Made by a program: the position numbers and the translations under genes. DNA of 64,000 bases, taken from contig NC_133397.1 of assembly GCF_047511655.1 (NCBI RefSeq), positions 124,213,308 to 124,277,307 of the forward strand, in the 5' to 3' direction. A model generated the notes under the pieces. It was not told the origin of the DNA. It ran no database searches and was given only the letters and a program-made list of their open reading frames with translations. The stretch's first letter is position 1. The number at the start of each line of letters is the position of its first letter. This document shows positions 34,531 to 45,484 of this stretch, piece by piece. This DNA comes from Castor canadensis. Taxonomy: Eukaryota; Chordata; Mammalia; Rodentia; Castoridae.

Positions 34531-35616
34531 TGTCTAAAATTGTTACACATATGCAGTTCCCTAAAGACTCAAATTCAGTTTTAATATGAATTGCTTCAAT
34601 TACTCTCAAATGCCAATTAGAGTTCAAGTGCGTTAACCTTGTACACATATGATAGAATACCTTACATAACTGAAATAAATAAAAGACATTTCTGAAGAGT
34701 ACTTCAACAAAACCAGACATTCCAGCAGAAATTTGTCTTGGTTAATTTAAAAGACTAGACCTGTTTGGGGTTCTAAATCACTGTCACTAGACAATAAAGA
34801 CCTTCCATTCATAGTTAGCTCGCTTATTGCTGCTATGCCATAGTTCTGTTCAGATCCTGACTTATTTAAGTCTTACACTGATAACTTGTACAGGATTTAT
34901 AAGATCAAAATGTATTAGTTTTAGAAGCAGTATGACAAATTAATGTACAAAACATCAAAATTTCCTCTTTTGCTACAGTTCTGAAATATAATGTCTTCAT
35001 TTTAAAAGGAAGATTCTGAGACCTTATACTAAGATCTAAAAGTATTTAAAATGGTGTTTGTGATATACTCAGACTTTAAGCATTATTTTCTCTCCAGTGT
35101 AACAAAGATCACATTTCCTTTCCCCTCCTCATTTGTTGTATATTTTAAATTTCATGTATGTCCTATTTGGAGAGTCTCATGGGAGTCACTGCCTGGGTAG
35201 CACTGATCGAGAGGTTTCCAGAGTAGCGGGGGTCTACAGGGTACATTACCTCAAAGGAAGCAGGAGTCCTAGCCATCAGGTTCTCTTTCCTTCTCCTCAT
35301 CTTGCATTTTGGGGATCTCATTTCATTTCAATACTTTGTTTATCACCATTGTCAATTAAGACTCATTTTTTAGGGCAGAACTTCTTTCCAAGGTTCTAGT
35401 GAAAAAGTCAGAGCAAAATGGAAAAACATATGCAAACTCAAAGCAAATCAATAATTTGAACATATAATTGTCATTACACAGATTTCTTATTATTACACTT
35501 AAAATTATAATCATATGCATAAGGAAGTAATAAAAAATGTCTTCAAGTGAATTTCATTCATGAAATTCAGTAAGATCATACATGGCATGAGTTTTCACTA
35601 ACTTACGTCTTCCTTA
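34531..35616. other. Unassigned DNA
   Basis: No transposon named. The segment 35298-35383 is repeated in diverged form at 36391-36471. Confidence 0.4.
35298..35383 (+). repeat. Dispersed direct repeat, copy 1
   Basis: Shares 'catctt.cattt.ggggatctcatt.tatttca', 'cattgtca' and 'gagaactt/gcagaactt' in the same order with 36391-36471, about 1.09 kb away. Family unknown. Confidence 0.6.
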
Positions 35617-35758
35617 ATTTTAAATCCTTTGAAAGCCCTAAATCTTTATATTAGCATTGTATTAGCGAGTATAATTGTGCACTTTAAATTATGCATTTGT
35701 GCATTAGTGAATATAATGCTAAATGTAAAGATTTAGGGCTTTCAAATTTCCAAATTTA
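35617..35758. mobile_element. Palindromic MITE-like element
   Basis: The left arm (35617-~35665) and right arm (~35702-35758) are inverted repeats. The best part is a near-identical block: 'gaaagccctaaatcttta' at 35631-35648 reads back as 'taaagatttagggctttc' in the right arm. The pairing continues inward through 'ttagcattgtatt' against 'aatataatgctaa', leaving a short AT-rich centre. A ~140-bp palindrome without coding capacity is typical of a non-autonomous DNA transposon. No family or clear TSD is recognised. Confidence 0.6.
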
Positions 35759-37505
35759 CTATGAACATTTTGCTTTCGCAGTAGTTGCATTACTGCACCA
35801 TAAAATGAAAATCTTTTAAACTAAGTATGTGCTGGGGAAATAATCTTTGTTGAATAGAATATTCCCACGTCAAGTAAAATTTTTACAATTGTGAAGCAAT
35901 GTCTTTATTCCGTTTAAGCTTCCTTATCCACAATAACCTTCTCTTACATTACTGGGGTTTTCACATAGTTTCTTGTACATTTTATATTATCTGCATATAA
36001 GGTGAGTGTCAGCCAAGGGACATTAGAAAATGTACCAGGATGCAATAATGATTCTTCTCATTACGTAGAGCTATCCTGTGCATTGCAGAATATATACCAC
36101 ACCTAGTATATGTCCCTACATGTCATTTCATTGTCTCTAAATGCCAATAAGGGTCTAAGCCATTATGAAAACTCAGTTCCTAAATGTGATTTGCAAATGT
36201 CCCCCAAAGTGAGGCAGTCTACTGTATTGCAAACAACTGTACTATGGGGACAGACAGGTGGTTTGTTCCTTTCAGTACAGAGGGTGACCTCAAATGCTTA
36301 TAGCAATTGAAATCATATAATGGGACACGATGACTTTGGGGTCAATCATGATACTGCATTATCGGAAAAAAACATGCTTCATCACCACTTCATCTTACAT
36401 TTGGGGATCTCATTTTATTTCATTTACTTTTTGTCATTGTCAGCTGGGATCCATCTTTTATGGGAGAACTTACAATAAAATCTGTTTTGTTTCTGGAACA
36501 GAGTTTTTTCAGCCTCTCCACATCTCCAGAACATTTTCTGTTTCCAAGAGTTATTGGTGCATATTTATTTTTGCATATCGTTCTCCGCTGGTAATCCCAT
36601 ACAAACATCTAACTGGGACTCTGCAAAGTCTGATGTTTTCTGCCTATGTGGCCATGTGAAGTAGAAGGAAAAGTGTTCACTTTTGTGTTTTTCTGTACAT
36701 GAGAATGATAATCAACATATCAACTGATAATTTGAATAAATGATTTCACTGTCTTGACTCATGAATGCTAAATGGATGGTTTACATATTAAGAGAATTTT
36801 ATTTGAAATTTCTGCACAATATAGTGACAATAACCTTGGAATTTAAGTTTCTGCTGAACTCAGGATTCAGATACTCTTCCTTTTCCACCATATTCTTGGG
36901 AGCAGTGTATATTTGACAGTTTTACTGAAAAGAGACCATCCAAGGAGATACTATTCTGATTGGGTTGTGGGAGGGACAGGCACAGAGCTGTCGGTGACAC
37001 CTGTGGCCCTGGTGCCCAGTGAACTCCAACTCTCTGTTTCTGGGCATAATGGCAATCTCACAGATGGATATAGTCAAATGTTGGCTATCTGATTTGCCTG
37101 CACGAGGATGGAGGTGGAAACATTTGATGGTCTCTCAAGCCAGAGGCACCATTTAAAAAGGAAGGGTGCTTGCAGATGTTAGGTGCAGCACAAGTGTAAG
37201 ATATTGATGTTATGTCGTTCCAAACAATACCTCAGGGTGTACGATGTCCGTTCCTGGTGAAGACAAAGTTAGCTTTGTAATGAGAATTTATTGTTCCAGG
37301 GTGTGTGTCCATGTACAAGCTGGATTTCACAATCATTGTGTTCTTTCCTTCTATGTCAACAGGAAAATGTTTCCAAATCACCAAGACCAAGAACTTAGCA
37401 GCAACACAATCTTCCCCTGCTTCATTTTAGTAGAGGTAAGAAAACTCTGGAAGTTAACCTTTAAGATATGCATTATTCAAATGAAAGAAATATGATTCAA
37501 AATAA
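35759..37505. other. Unassigned DNA
   Basis: Holds the second copy of the dispersed repeat (36391-36471) and a splice-like exon candidate (37363-37435), both listed in the findings. No named transposon. Confidence 0.4.
36391..36471 (+). repeat. Dispersed direct repeat, copy 2
   Basis: Diverged partner of 35298-35383. Similarity appears to fade on both sides. Confidence 0.6.
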
Positions 37506-37507
37506 GA

Positions 37508-37592
37508 ATGGAGGCCTGGAGGTGTAGCTCAAGTGCTTGCCAATGATGTGCAAGACCCTGGGTTCAATTCCCAGCACAACAAAGGAAAAAAG
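37508..37592 (+). mobile_element. tRNA-derived SINE monomer
   Basis: 'ggcctggaggtgtagctcaagtgc' (A box), a slightly shortened middle, then 'ctgggttcaattcccagcac' (B box) and an A-rich tail. Confidence 0.82.
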
Positions 37593-40500
37593 GAACCGAA
37601 TAAAAAGACATTCCCTTCCGTAATTACTCTGTGCATTCATAGTATTGACTCTATTTGATTGGTTAATATAGCTACATCTGACCCCAAATTAGCCAGCAAA
37701 CCCTGAGGTTAGTGTGATACATTTAGGGTTCTTCTGCTCACTCATCTTTTCACATTCCACTTTGCCTTTCTCACCCACCATGACACAATATATGAGATCT
37801 AGCGCACTCTTCAGTCATCACCTTAAGTCCATCATGGCAGGTAAGAAAGTTGGGTTGATGGGAAGTTAGGGTATGTTGCTAAGATTTTTTTCTATCACAC
37901 ACACAGACACATGCTCTCATGCAAGCAGGAGCTCATGGGAGATTTAATGCATGTCTAGATGAGCCCTTCCTTAAACTGGCCTTCCTAGATGGTGTGCGTA
38001 AACACCCTATCTAGAGTGCATCAGCACTGGTCAAAGGAAACCTAATTGGAAATTCCTTGGCCAGCTCAATCTTCTGCTCCCTATTGTCTTTTTTAAGTGT
38101 ATACACAATACTGCAAATATCACAGCACACTTTACAGTGATATCTATATAATTCCTATGTTTTAATGAGGAAAATTAATATTTTAATGAAGCCAGAAATT
38201 CTGAACTGGCAATAGCTTCTTTCAGCAATGACTGTAGTGCTCAGACATTGCAATTACTGTCTTGGAGTCATCCTCCTGTTTGATTTCTATAAATTTTTAG
38301 TATCATTCATAAAATGATCGACGATAATGTTGTGAATTGAGAGGCAAGGGTATCAGGTTATCAGGGAAAGGGGAAGTGATATGGACACCTGGATTTTCAA
38401 ACTTTTAAATTATGTAACATATGTTTTAATGCTTTAGGATGATGAGGGGGTAGAGCTCTTTTAAGAAACTAGGCTTTGATTAAAGTCCAGTAAAAACCCA
38501 ATGTTAGCATTCACACGAGCAACTTATACCTAAAGATAGTGACAGATGACAGACTACAATGTTTTCTTTATAACTGGGTGAAAAGAATCACACTATTTCT
38601 ACTAATTTCTCTTTTATGAAGTGGAAAACAAAGATCAGGACAATAGGAAGAATTTGAGGACTCAATCAGCTCACAAGTCAAACAGGTAGAAGTGCCTAGG
38701 TACATGAATGGGGCTGGCAACTGGAAGCACAGGTAGGAGAGTTTTTGTATTTAAAGTCTCTAAGATTAGAGTGAGCAAGAGAACTGTAGCACAGAGGAAT
38801 AAATGACAGCCACTGAGCCAAATCTTGTTCTTTAAACCGAAGCAATTTTGGTGTTTAGGGAGCAACGGATGTTCTTTAGAAGGTTCGAACAATTGAAAAA
38901 ATTGCTTGAGGGTGAGTTGGGGTAGATTTACTAAAGTATGTGTGGAGTAAATCCAGGAATCTAGACAGTCAAGCTCAGAGAAAACAGGATAGAAATGGGG
39001 AGAGGGTGAACAGTGAGTAAATGTTAAAGATTTACTTTGGTGTATTTTGACTGATGCTCATGTGTGGATAGAGAAAGTTAGTCTGCCAATTTACTTTAGG
39101 TGATATTTAATTTTTGCATGAGTCCAGCAAACTACAGACTGAATAAGGATCATTTTGCATAGCTCCATTAACCTAGTTAATTTTGCTTAGCTAAGGAAGA
39201 ATAAAACCAGGCATATGCCTTCTTGACCCATGGTTTACCTACTCCTTCCATGCTATGCTTAGAAAGTCAATATTCATACCTTTTCTTTGAAAAAAACTTT
39301 GTTCTGTGGTAAACCAGCAAGGAGGTCAGAAGTTAGAAGCTCAGATCGTCCTCCCTGATGGGTTAGTAGTGGGGAATTCACAGGAAGAGAGTGGGGAGAG
39401 GTTGTTGGTTGATTAGATGCTAGCTTTAGGCTTCTTTGTGTCTCATTTCAGGTCACAAGTTTCATTTTCAGGAGACTTAATGTGTTCAGTGCAGGATACT
39501 TTGAGCTTGTGACAACAAAAGGTCATTGCCAAGAGGAGGCTTCTGCAAATGTCCATTCTTGATATAGTTGTTTCAAACCATCTTTCAGTATGTTCTGAAC
39601 AGCTTTACCTGAGAAACAACATAAGCCTTTGGTTACTTAAGGGCTGTATCCAGGTATGCCCTGGCCTTAGCCAATTCGCTTAATTGGAGTCAGAGTAGAA
39701 GATGACACTTTGGCTTGGTTTCCGAACCTTTTTTAGTCTAGCCCAGCTGCTAGGGTTTCACGGTCCCCATACAGCTTGTGTGCTTCCTGTCCTTTGCTTC
39801 AGCTGCCTTGATCTCCCAAAGCAACCAGACAAGACCAGTCCCCTGCCTCACCACCACCACACTCCTCCTTTTAGTTCCTAGACTGTGCTTTTTGTTTTCC
39901 TTTAAGATGAAAATGACATTTGTGGGGGTATTTTCCCTGACTTTAAAGTAGTAAATGTTTAGTAAGTTTAAAAGTAGATATCATAACAAAGTTTTGAGAA
40001 TTTGAAATAATCATTTCTATTTACTGAACACTTCAATAAAGCAAGCATTAATTTAGGCTCCATGGTGAAACTAGATCTTCACTCTTTCCTCACAGATGTT
40101 ATATCCCAATGAGCCGAGCAAACAATGCGCAGATATGTCGGTGGAATATTAGGGCAGAAATTGTGATAAGAGCCATGGAGAGAGAGGAACACAGAATGAG
40201 GAAGGGGCTGGCTGATAGACTGCAGTCTCAAAATTTCCTTATAAGGCTGCCATTCTTAGATAATTTCTGCTAATATTTTAGAATATAAATCATCTTAAAT
40301 GTTCTTTCTTACACTCAGTTTTTAATTTATTAAAAATTTTGAAAGTTTTGAAAGGTCTAAAAGTATTAAAAATAACAGAAGTTTCCCCTCCTGGGAATGA
40401 CCTGTAAGTTTTAGGTAGTAAATATTCACCTCTTTTTAAGGGAATGAAGACTTTAGCTTTTTCACTCCCCACTCCTCTCCCTCCTCCCCATTCTCCCATA

Positions 40501-41017
40501 ACAGATGTATTACGACTCTTGACAAAATCCATGCACTATGTTTTAACAATTATTATGACCATGTAGGTTCTACTGAAGTATGGTTCTATGTGTGGACTTA
40601 TTTCCCACCTTTTACACTTTTAAAACTTTTCACTTTCTTGGAGTTAATGATGGCTTAATTATTTCATTTGCATAATTTTAAAAAAGTATCTGGTTAATTC
40701 TTGACACACAATTAAATAGCTCTGTTAAAAATGTTGTAACACAGATTTCTACATTATCAAAGGTATCAAATAATTGGTTACATTTTCCCTTCTGAGCCCC
40801 TACAGACGCCTATCGCCCTCTTGTTTCAAAGTGGTCTCCTCACTCTCTAGACCTGGTCCCCAGCCATTGTGTTGAAATCTGTCTCTTCCACCATCTTGGG
40901 AATTACCTTCCCTCTGTCTCCTGTTGTTGCAGTTCTCTTTATTCCAGGTGTCCTGGTCTTGCCTTAGGCTCTCATTTTAATGGAGAAAAATCTTCCAGGA
41001 GGTTCTCAAAAACCTAC
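37593..41017. other. Unassigned single-copy DNA
   Basis: The longest stretch without a confident repeat. Weak old-LTR character at 39480-39870 is possible but not nameable. Small frames at 38671-38892 and 40290-40532 on the minus strand have no domain. No exon with a reading frame is supported. Confidence 0.45.
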
Positions 41018-41530
41018 ACGACTCATTTTCTATTGCTTCTGTAATAAATTACTGTAACTTTGTGGGTTTTTTCTTTTTAACTTTTGTACTTTAAAAAACA
41101 CCAGATAATATGAGTAGGATAGCAATCTGTCTCAGGTCTCAGTGGGCTAAAATCAAGGTATGGGCAGGGTTACCTTCCTCTATTGAGATCTAGAACAAAC
41201 CTCCCCCCCAAACACTTTTTCAGAACTGGGGTTTGAACTCAGGGCCTTGACCTTGCTTGGCAAGTACTCTATCACTTGAGTATACCCCAGCCCTATTTTT
41301 TGCTTTAGTTATTTTTAGGATAGAATCTTGTGCTTTTTGTCTGGGGCCAGCCTCAGACTATAATCCTCCTACCTATGCCTTCCATGGGGCTAGGATTATA
41401 GGTATACACACCACCACAGGTGGTGTATACACCTGGCAAAAGATCCCACTTCCTATTAATAGTTTTAATCTGCTCCAGTTAATACAGGCTGCTTACATTC
41501 CTTAGTTGGTGACCCTCTTCTCTATGTGCA
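41018..41530 (-). mobile_element. MLT1-type LTR remnant, split by a SINE
   Basis: The first half (41018-41195) reads 'tattgcttctgtaataaattactgtaactttgtgg' and 'tctcagtgggctaaaatcaaggtatgggcagg'. After a composite SINE the same layout resumes at 41487-41530 with 'caggctgcttacattccttagttggtgaccctcttc', which normally follows shortly after the first part. The phrase order identifies an old mammalian LTR of MLT1 type with moderate confidence. Confidence 0.6.
41197..41440 (-). mobile_element. Composite SINE: B1-like plus tRNA-like
   Basis: The plus strand shows the tRNA-like unit in reverse ('ggggtttgaactcagggccttgacc...cttgagtataccccagccc', 41227-41295). A B1-like body follows in reverse ('cttagttatttttaggatagaatcttgtgc...ggggctaggattataggtatacacaccacc'). 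It sits inside the old LTR, so it inserted later. Confidence 0.85.
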
Positions 41531-41641
41531 AATGCAGCAATGTTTTTTACTAATCACTCACAATTATTGTCTCATCATAATTTCTTCTATTTTATGTATT
41601 TGAATATTAAGATTTGGATATGAGACGTCCTGGTTATCTTT

Positions 41642-41660
41642 ACACACACACACACACACA
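41642..41660. repeat. (CA)n microsatellite
   Basis: Nine to ten CA units without interruption. Confidence 0.95.
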
Positions 41661-41749
41661 TGTCAGAAAAGACTCACTCACATAATCAAGTAGGTAGATG
41701 TACATCAAATATACATCCATCCACATACACTCAATATTCTGTCTTATCT

Positions 41750-41829
41750 TTTTGTTCACTGCTTTATATTATTTTCAGGGAACTTGTCCTTTTGTTCACT
41801 GCTTTATATTATTTTCAGGGAAGTTGCTT
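41750..41829 (+). repeat. 40-bp tandem duplication
   Basis: The segment around 'tttgttcactgctttatatt' is repeated exactly 40 bp later (41751 and 41791). The copies differ only near their ends ('gggaacttg' against 'gggaagttg'), so the duplication is recent. Confidence 0.92.
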
Positions 41830-42634
41830 CAATTTTATACTCTAACATTCACATTGAATTAAAAAATAAATTAACTATAAAAATTTTAATTTATAAGTAA
41901 TGAACTATTATCCTTTGGTCATCTTTTTTTGTCCCATTTCTCTTGATTTATATATGCAATATATTCTCTTTAAAGAATGATGTATTTAATATTTTCTTCA
42001 ACTTACTTTCTTAAGTTCACCTCTTAAATCTTTTATTTCTAGATGCTTGTTCTCACTTTTTTCTTTCCAATATTTAGTGATATTCAAATATCCATCCCAT
42101 TAAGAATGAGACACAAAAAGTTGATTGGAAACTTTGAGCATGGAGGTTAAGATCTATTGCTGGTTGTGGTAGGGGACAAGTTGGAAGATAATATTTGGGG
42201 AAAATTGATCATAGGTGGTTCTCTAGTTGAACTAGATCCATAGTCGCCAATATCACAGTAGTCATAATCACCAGACATCACATCTCTGCCATTCTATCTC
42301 ATCACTATGTGCAGAACTTCCTTCCATTATTCAAAATACCTCTCACAGCTATTTCTAAAGATCATGTATGGACTTTCAAGCCAAGAAATGAAAGAGTAGC
42401 TCAAGAATTCCTAACAGTAGAGCTCCCTTGCTTCTACTTCATCCCTTTCATTTTTCTTTATGACTTAGTAAGCATCTGTTTTTACACATTTAGAATGGGA
42501 AATTGTCTTAAGAATAAAAATATCAATAAGCACAATATTTTTACTTTCTTTGTTGTGATATTTAAATTCAAAGCATTCTACTTTTCATGTCTCTTAAAAA
42601 CAAGTTTACTTTCTGTATCTCTAAACTGATAAAG

Positions 42635-42765
42635 GTTTTATTTTATTTTTAACATTTTCATTGGTATATGTTGCTGTACAGGGGCTCACTGTCATGTTTT
42701 CTGTGTGTGTCTACAATGACCCTGGATTAAATTCCTTCTCCATTTTATGATTGTTCTTTTAGAAC
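42635..42765 (-). repeat. L1 3'-end-like fragment
   Basis: 'ttttcattggtatatgttgctgtacaggggctcactgtcatg...tctacaatgaccctggattaaattcc' resembles the complement of an L1 3' UTR type also seen at 48245-48365. Diverged, so family assignment is tentative. Confidence 0.45.
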
Positions 42766-43344
42766 AATATTCTTGCTCAGGTATTATTTGTTGTGCTCAT
42801 TAATAAATAATTTTAATGAATATTATTTAAACATAACATAATGTTAACATCTGTATATTTTAATGAGAACAAGCCAGAAGAAGAAATTTCTTCTCTGATT
42901 TTTCTTGGTCTGTTTACAAGTATTACTAAAACCCTACCCAGTACAGCACACCCCAAAACAAATATAATCCCTGTCTTTATACTGCAAATTGTTTAACAAG
43001 CTGTTTATGAGCCATAATGTTTTACATATGCTTATATATACATAGAAACTGGAAGAAAGACAGTTACTGTGTGACAGTGGACTCTTCAAAGGCTCTATGA
43101 AGAATGTCTCCTTCAAAGCCAACCAGAATCTATTTTGCGGAAAGAAGAAAGATCATTCTAGTTTATTTTAAGAGCAGTAAAGAGATCAGAGAAAAGAATA
43201 TTTACCAATTGTGAAATAGGATGGAGAAGGGAATAACTCAGTGGTTTATTAAATGCTCCTTTGGGGAGAAAATGGATCTTAAAATCTGATAGGTCTTGCA
43301 ACTCTAGCATTAATGGATCCTCATTCCCAGTCTCAAAACCATTA
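42766..43344. other. Unassigned DNA
   Basis: No repeat or exon recognised. Confidence 0.4.
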
Positions 43345-43695
43345 TAGATATTCTAATAAAATAATCTTAAACTGACAGAGGCCACTATGGGAAGGTGACC
43401 AGGAAGTAGTGAAGAGGTCTGGTAGAGTTGAACCAATTAGGGTTGTAATACACATGTGCATGGAAGCAATGCTAGGAATCTCTCTGTATAGCTATCTTTA
43501 TCTCAAGCTAGCAAAAATGCTTTGTCTTTCTTATTATTGCTTATGTCTTCTCTTCAACAAAATTGGGGAAGAGGGCAGAACAGGTTCTGTCTGGAAGTGA
43601 GGGGAGTGGGAGGGAGGGGAAGGGGGCATGTGGGGAGTGATGGCCCAAATAATGTATGCACATATGAATAAATGAATAAACAATAAAAAATAAAT
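43345..43695 (+). mobile_element. 5'-truncated L1, 3' UTR only (older subfamily)
   Basis: Close relative of 26925-27290: 'cttaaactgacagaggccactat', 'gttgtaatacacatgtgcatgga', 'atctctctgtatagctatctttatctcaa', a G-rich purine tract at 43575-43640, 'aatgtatgcacatatgaataaatgaa' and an A-rich tail with AATAAA repeats. Confidence 0.85.
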
Positions 43696-43784
43696 AAATT
43701 ACTTTAACCATATAAATAACATAGTAACTATATATGTATGTATAAAACATTGCATTGCATGTAAAATAAAATAATATATATCAT

Positions 43785-44480
43785 GTCAAGGCTAGCGGCA
43801 GGAATGGAGGTTACAGGTCCTGGCTGCTTACCCCTTGAAGGTCGGTATTTGGGAGCAAGGTTTACTCAACAGCCTGAATCTTAGAAGATGGAGCAGTGAT
43901 CAACCTCAAAGGTCCATCTTGGGCAACTTAGGGGTTTAAAAAGCTTTAACAGCAGGGGTTGGGGGATGAGGTACAGCAAGACAGTGGGCAGGGGAGCTAT
44001 TGCTGATCAACAGGTCTTCTTTCAGGGTATAGGTCACCTTTTCTTTTTTTTTCCTAGATCATCAAAATCAACCTTGACCTCCTTGAGCTAGTTCCTGTAT
44101 TTTCTGAAAGCAGATAAAATACTATTCTGCAAGTCAAACCTCACATGAATTTACATGATTTGTGTTAGCCTATGCACTAAACTAAAGACTAAAGAGGGCC
44201 ATTTACAAAGGTCACCAGGTATTCTGGGTTCTGTAAAATCTAAAGAAAGATTATTTAGCAATTAACATCCTAACCCTTTAGGCGAGGTTTCTCTTTAGAA
44301 TTTAGGATGATGGGACTAAGGGAGTGCATGTAACTCTTGCAAAAGGATTAGGGAGGTAAAACAACCTTGTGGTAGGACAAAGGGAGGGGAGGTGACATTA
44401 ACTCTGTCAAGGACAACTTCCCAAAGGAGCATGGTGGAGTTTTGTGAAACAGAGTTTTGTGGTGATGAAATTCTAAACAA
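43785..44480. other. LTR-like sequence, unclassified
   Basis: Composition and phrases such as 'ggagcaaggtttactcaacagcc' and 'ttaggggtttaaaaagc' give the impression of an endogenous retrovirus LTR or flank. I cannot name a family or set the ends. There is no open frame. Confidence 0.25.
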
Positions 44481-44653
44481 TGGTGTATAAAAAGAATATA
44501 ATGAATCTAATGTGTTGATTTAAGGAAAATACCAATTCTTGCTCAGTGATTAAGTATGTACAAAAAAGAGGAGTGGAGTTAAAGATAACTCAAAATGTTC
44601 AAGCCCAGGGAGCTAGCTTTGAGCAATGGTAAGCAATATTTTCACTATTAGGT

Positions 44654-44695
44654 AGTATTATAATACTGAAAATATTAGGTAATATTTTACCTAAT
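44654..44695. repeat. Two adjacent AT-rich palindromes
   Basis: A 14-bp perfect palindrome AGTATTATAATACT (44654-44667) is followed by the hairpin 'attaggtaatattttacctaat' (about 44673-44695). Confidence 0.75.
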
Positions 44696-44794
44696 ACAGG
44701 AAATATTTTTAGTATAATCACTGAATGTTTCCTGCTTGAAATTTTAAAAATTTACTCATCTCTATTTTGTTATTTCTTTATTTTTTTTAAATAT

Positions 44795-45058
44795 TTTTTT
44801 CTTTTTTGGGGGGTATACAGGGGCTTGAACTCAGGACCTCACACTTGCTAGACTCTACCAAGTCTACCAAGTGGCTCTACAACTTGAGCCACTCCACCAG
44901 CCCCCCTTTTTTTGGTTTGTGTGTGTGTGTTTGGTATTTTTGAGAGTCAGTCTCACAAACTCTTTGCCAGGGCAGGCTTTGAACTGTTATCTTCCTGATC
45001 TGTGCCTCCTAAGTAGCTAGGATTACAGGTGTGAGCTACTGGTATCTGGTTTTTTTTC
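44795..45058 (-). mobile_element. Composite SINE with an internal duplication
   Basis: The plus strand gives the tRNA-like unit in reverse ('ggggcttgaactcaggacctcacacttgctag...cttgagccactccaccagccc', 44820-44904). It carries an extra ~20-bp duplicated piece ('tctaccaagtctaccaagtggctct'). The B1-like unit follows in reverse ('gagagtcagtctcacaaactctttgccag...agctaggattacaggtgtgagctac'). Confidence 0.85.
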
Positions 45059-45059
45059 T

Positions 45060-45135
45060 CCTTTTTTTTTTTTTTTTACTGAGAATTGAACTCAGGGCCC
45101 TTTAATCTCTTGAATTAAACCCCAGTCCTATTTTT
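45060..45135 (-). mobile_element. tRNA-derived SINE monomer, adjacent to a composite
   Basis: A T15-type run (A tail in reverse) is followed by 'actgagaattgaactcagggccc' and 'ttgaattaaaccccagtcc'. These are the reverse of the tRNA-like unit. The middle part is shortened. With the upstream composite it makes a trimer-like block. Confidence 0.72.
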
Positions 45136-45194
45136 TTCTTTTTCATGACCAAAATTCTGTCTTCTTCCAGAAAAGCATTGTATTGTATCTTCAA

Positions 45195-45300
45195 AGCAAC
45201 TCTTTCTCAGTATTCTGGAGGCTAATGGAGAAGGATGACAAGTTTGATACCAGTCTGGAGTTATGTAGGAACAGAGACAGACAGGGCAGCAGTGCAAGGA
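45195..45300 (+). repeat. B1-like fragment
   Basis: 'ctcagtattctggaggctaatggagaaggatgacaagtttgataccagtctgg' follows a B1/7SL body in direct orientation, strongly decayed. The frames at 45115-45477 on both strands are not genes. Confidence 0.4.
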
Positions 45301-45484
45301 AGTCTGCTTTTGGCTAGTCTTCAGCAGGCGGTTTACCCCAGTACCTGCATCCATCAGGGTGCCAGACACTCACGGCCGCACCTTAGGCATGCCCCTGCTG
45401 GTTTGGTGCTCAAGTCATACCAACCTTGCTCCAGGAGAAATGTCCCTTCCTGCGGTTGCAAAAATGGTATGTGCTGATTTGAAG

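Larger units (their letters stand above)
41531..42634. other. Unassigned DNA
   Basis: Contains a CA microsatellite and a 40-bp tandem duplication (separate entries). The frame at 42309-42629 (106 codons) has no domain and ends in AT-rich DNA. Confidence 0.4.

Noticed and set aside
41641..41829. CRISPR-like or VNTR array
   Set aside because: A CA microsatellite and a single two-copy tandem duplication are present, with no regularly spaced repeats with unique spacers.
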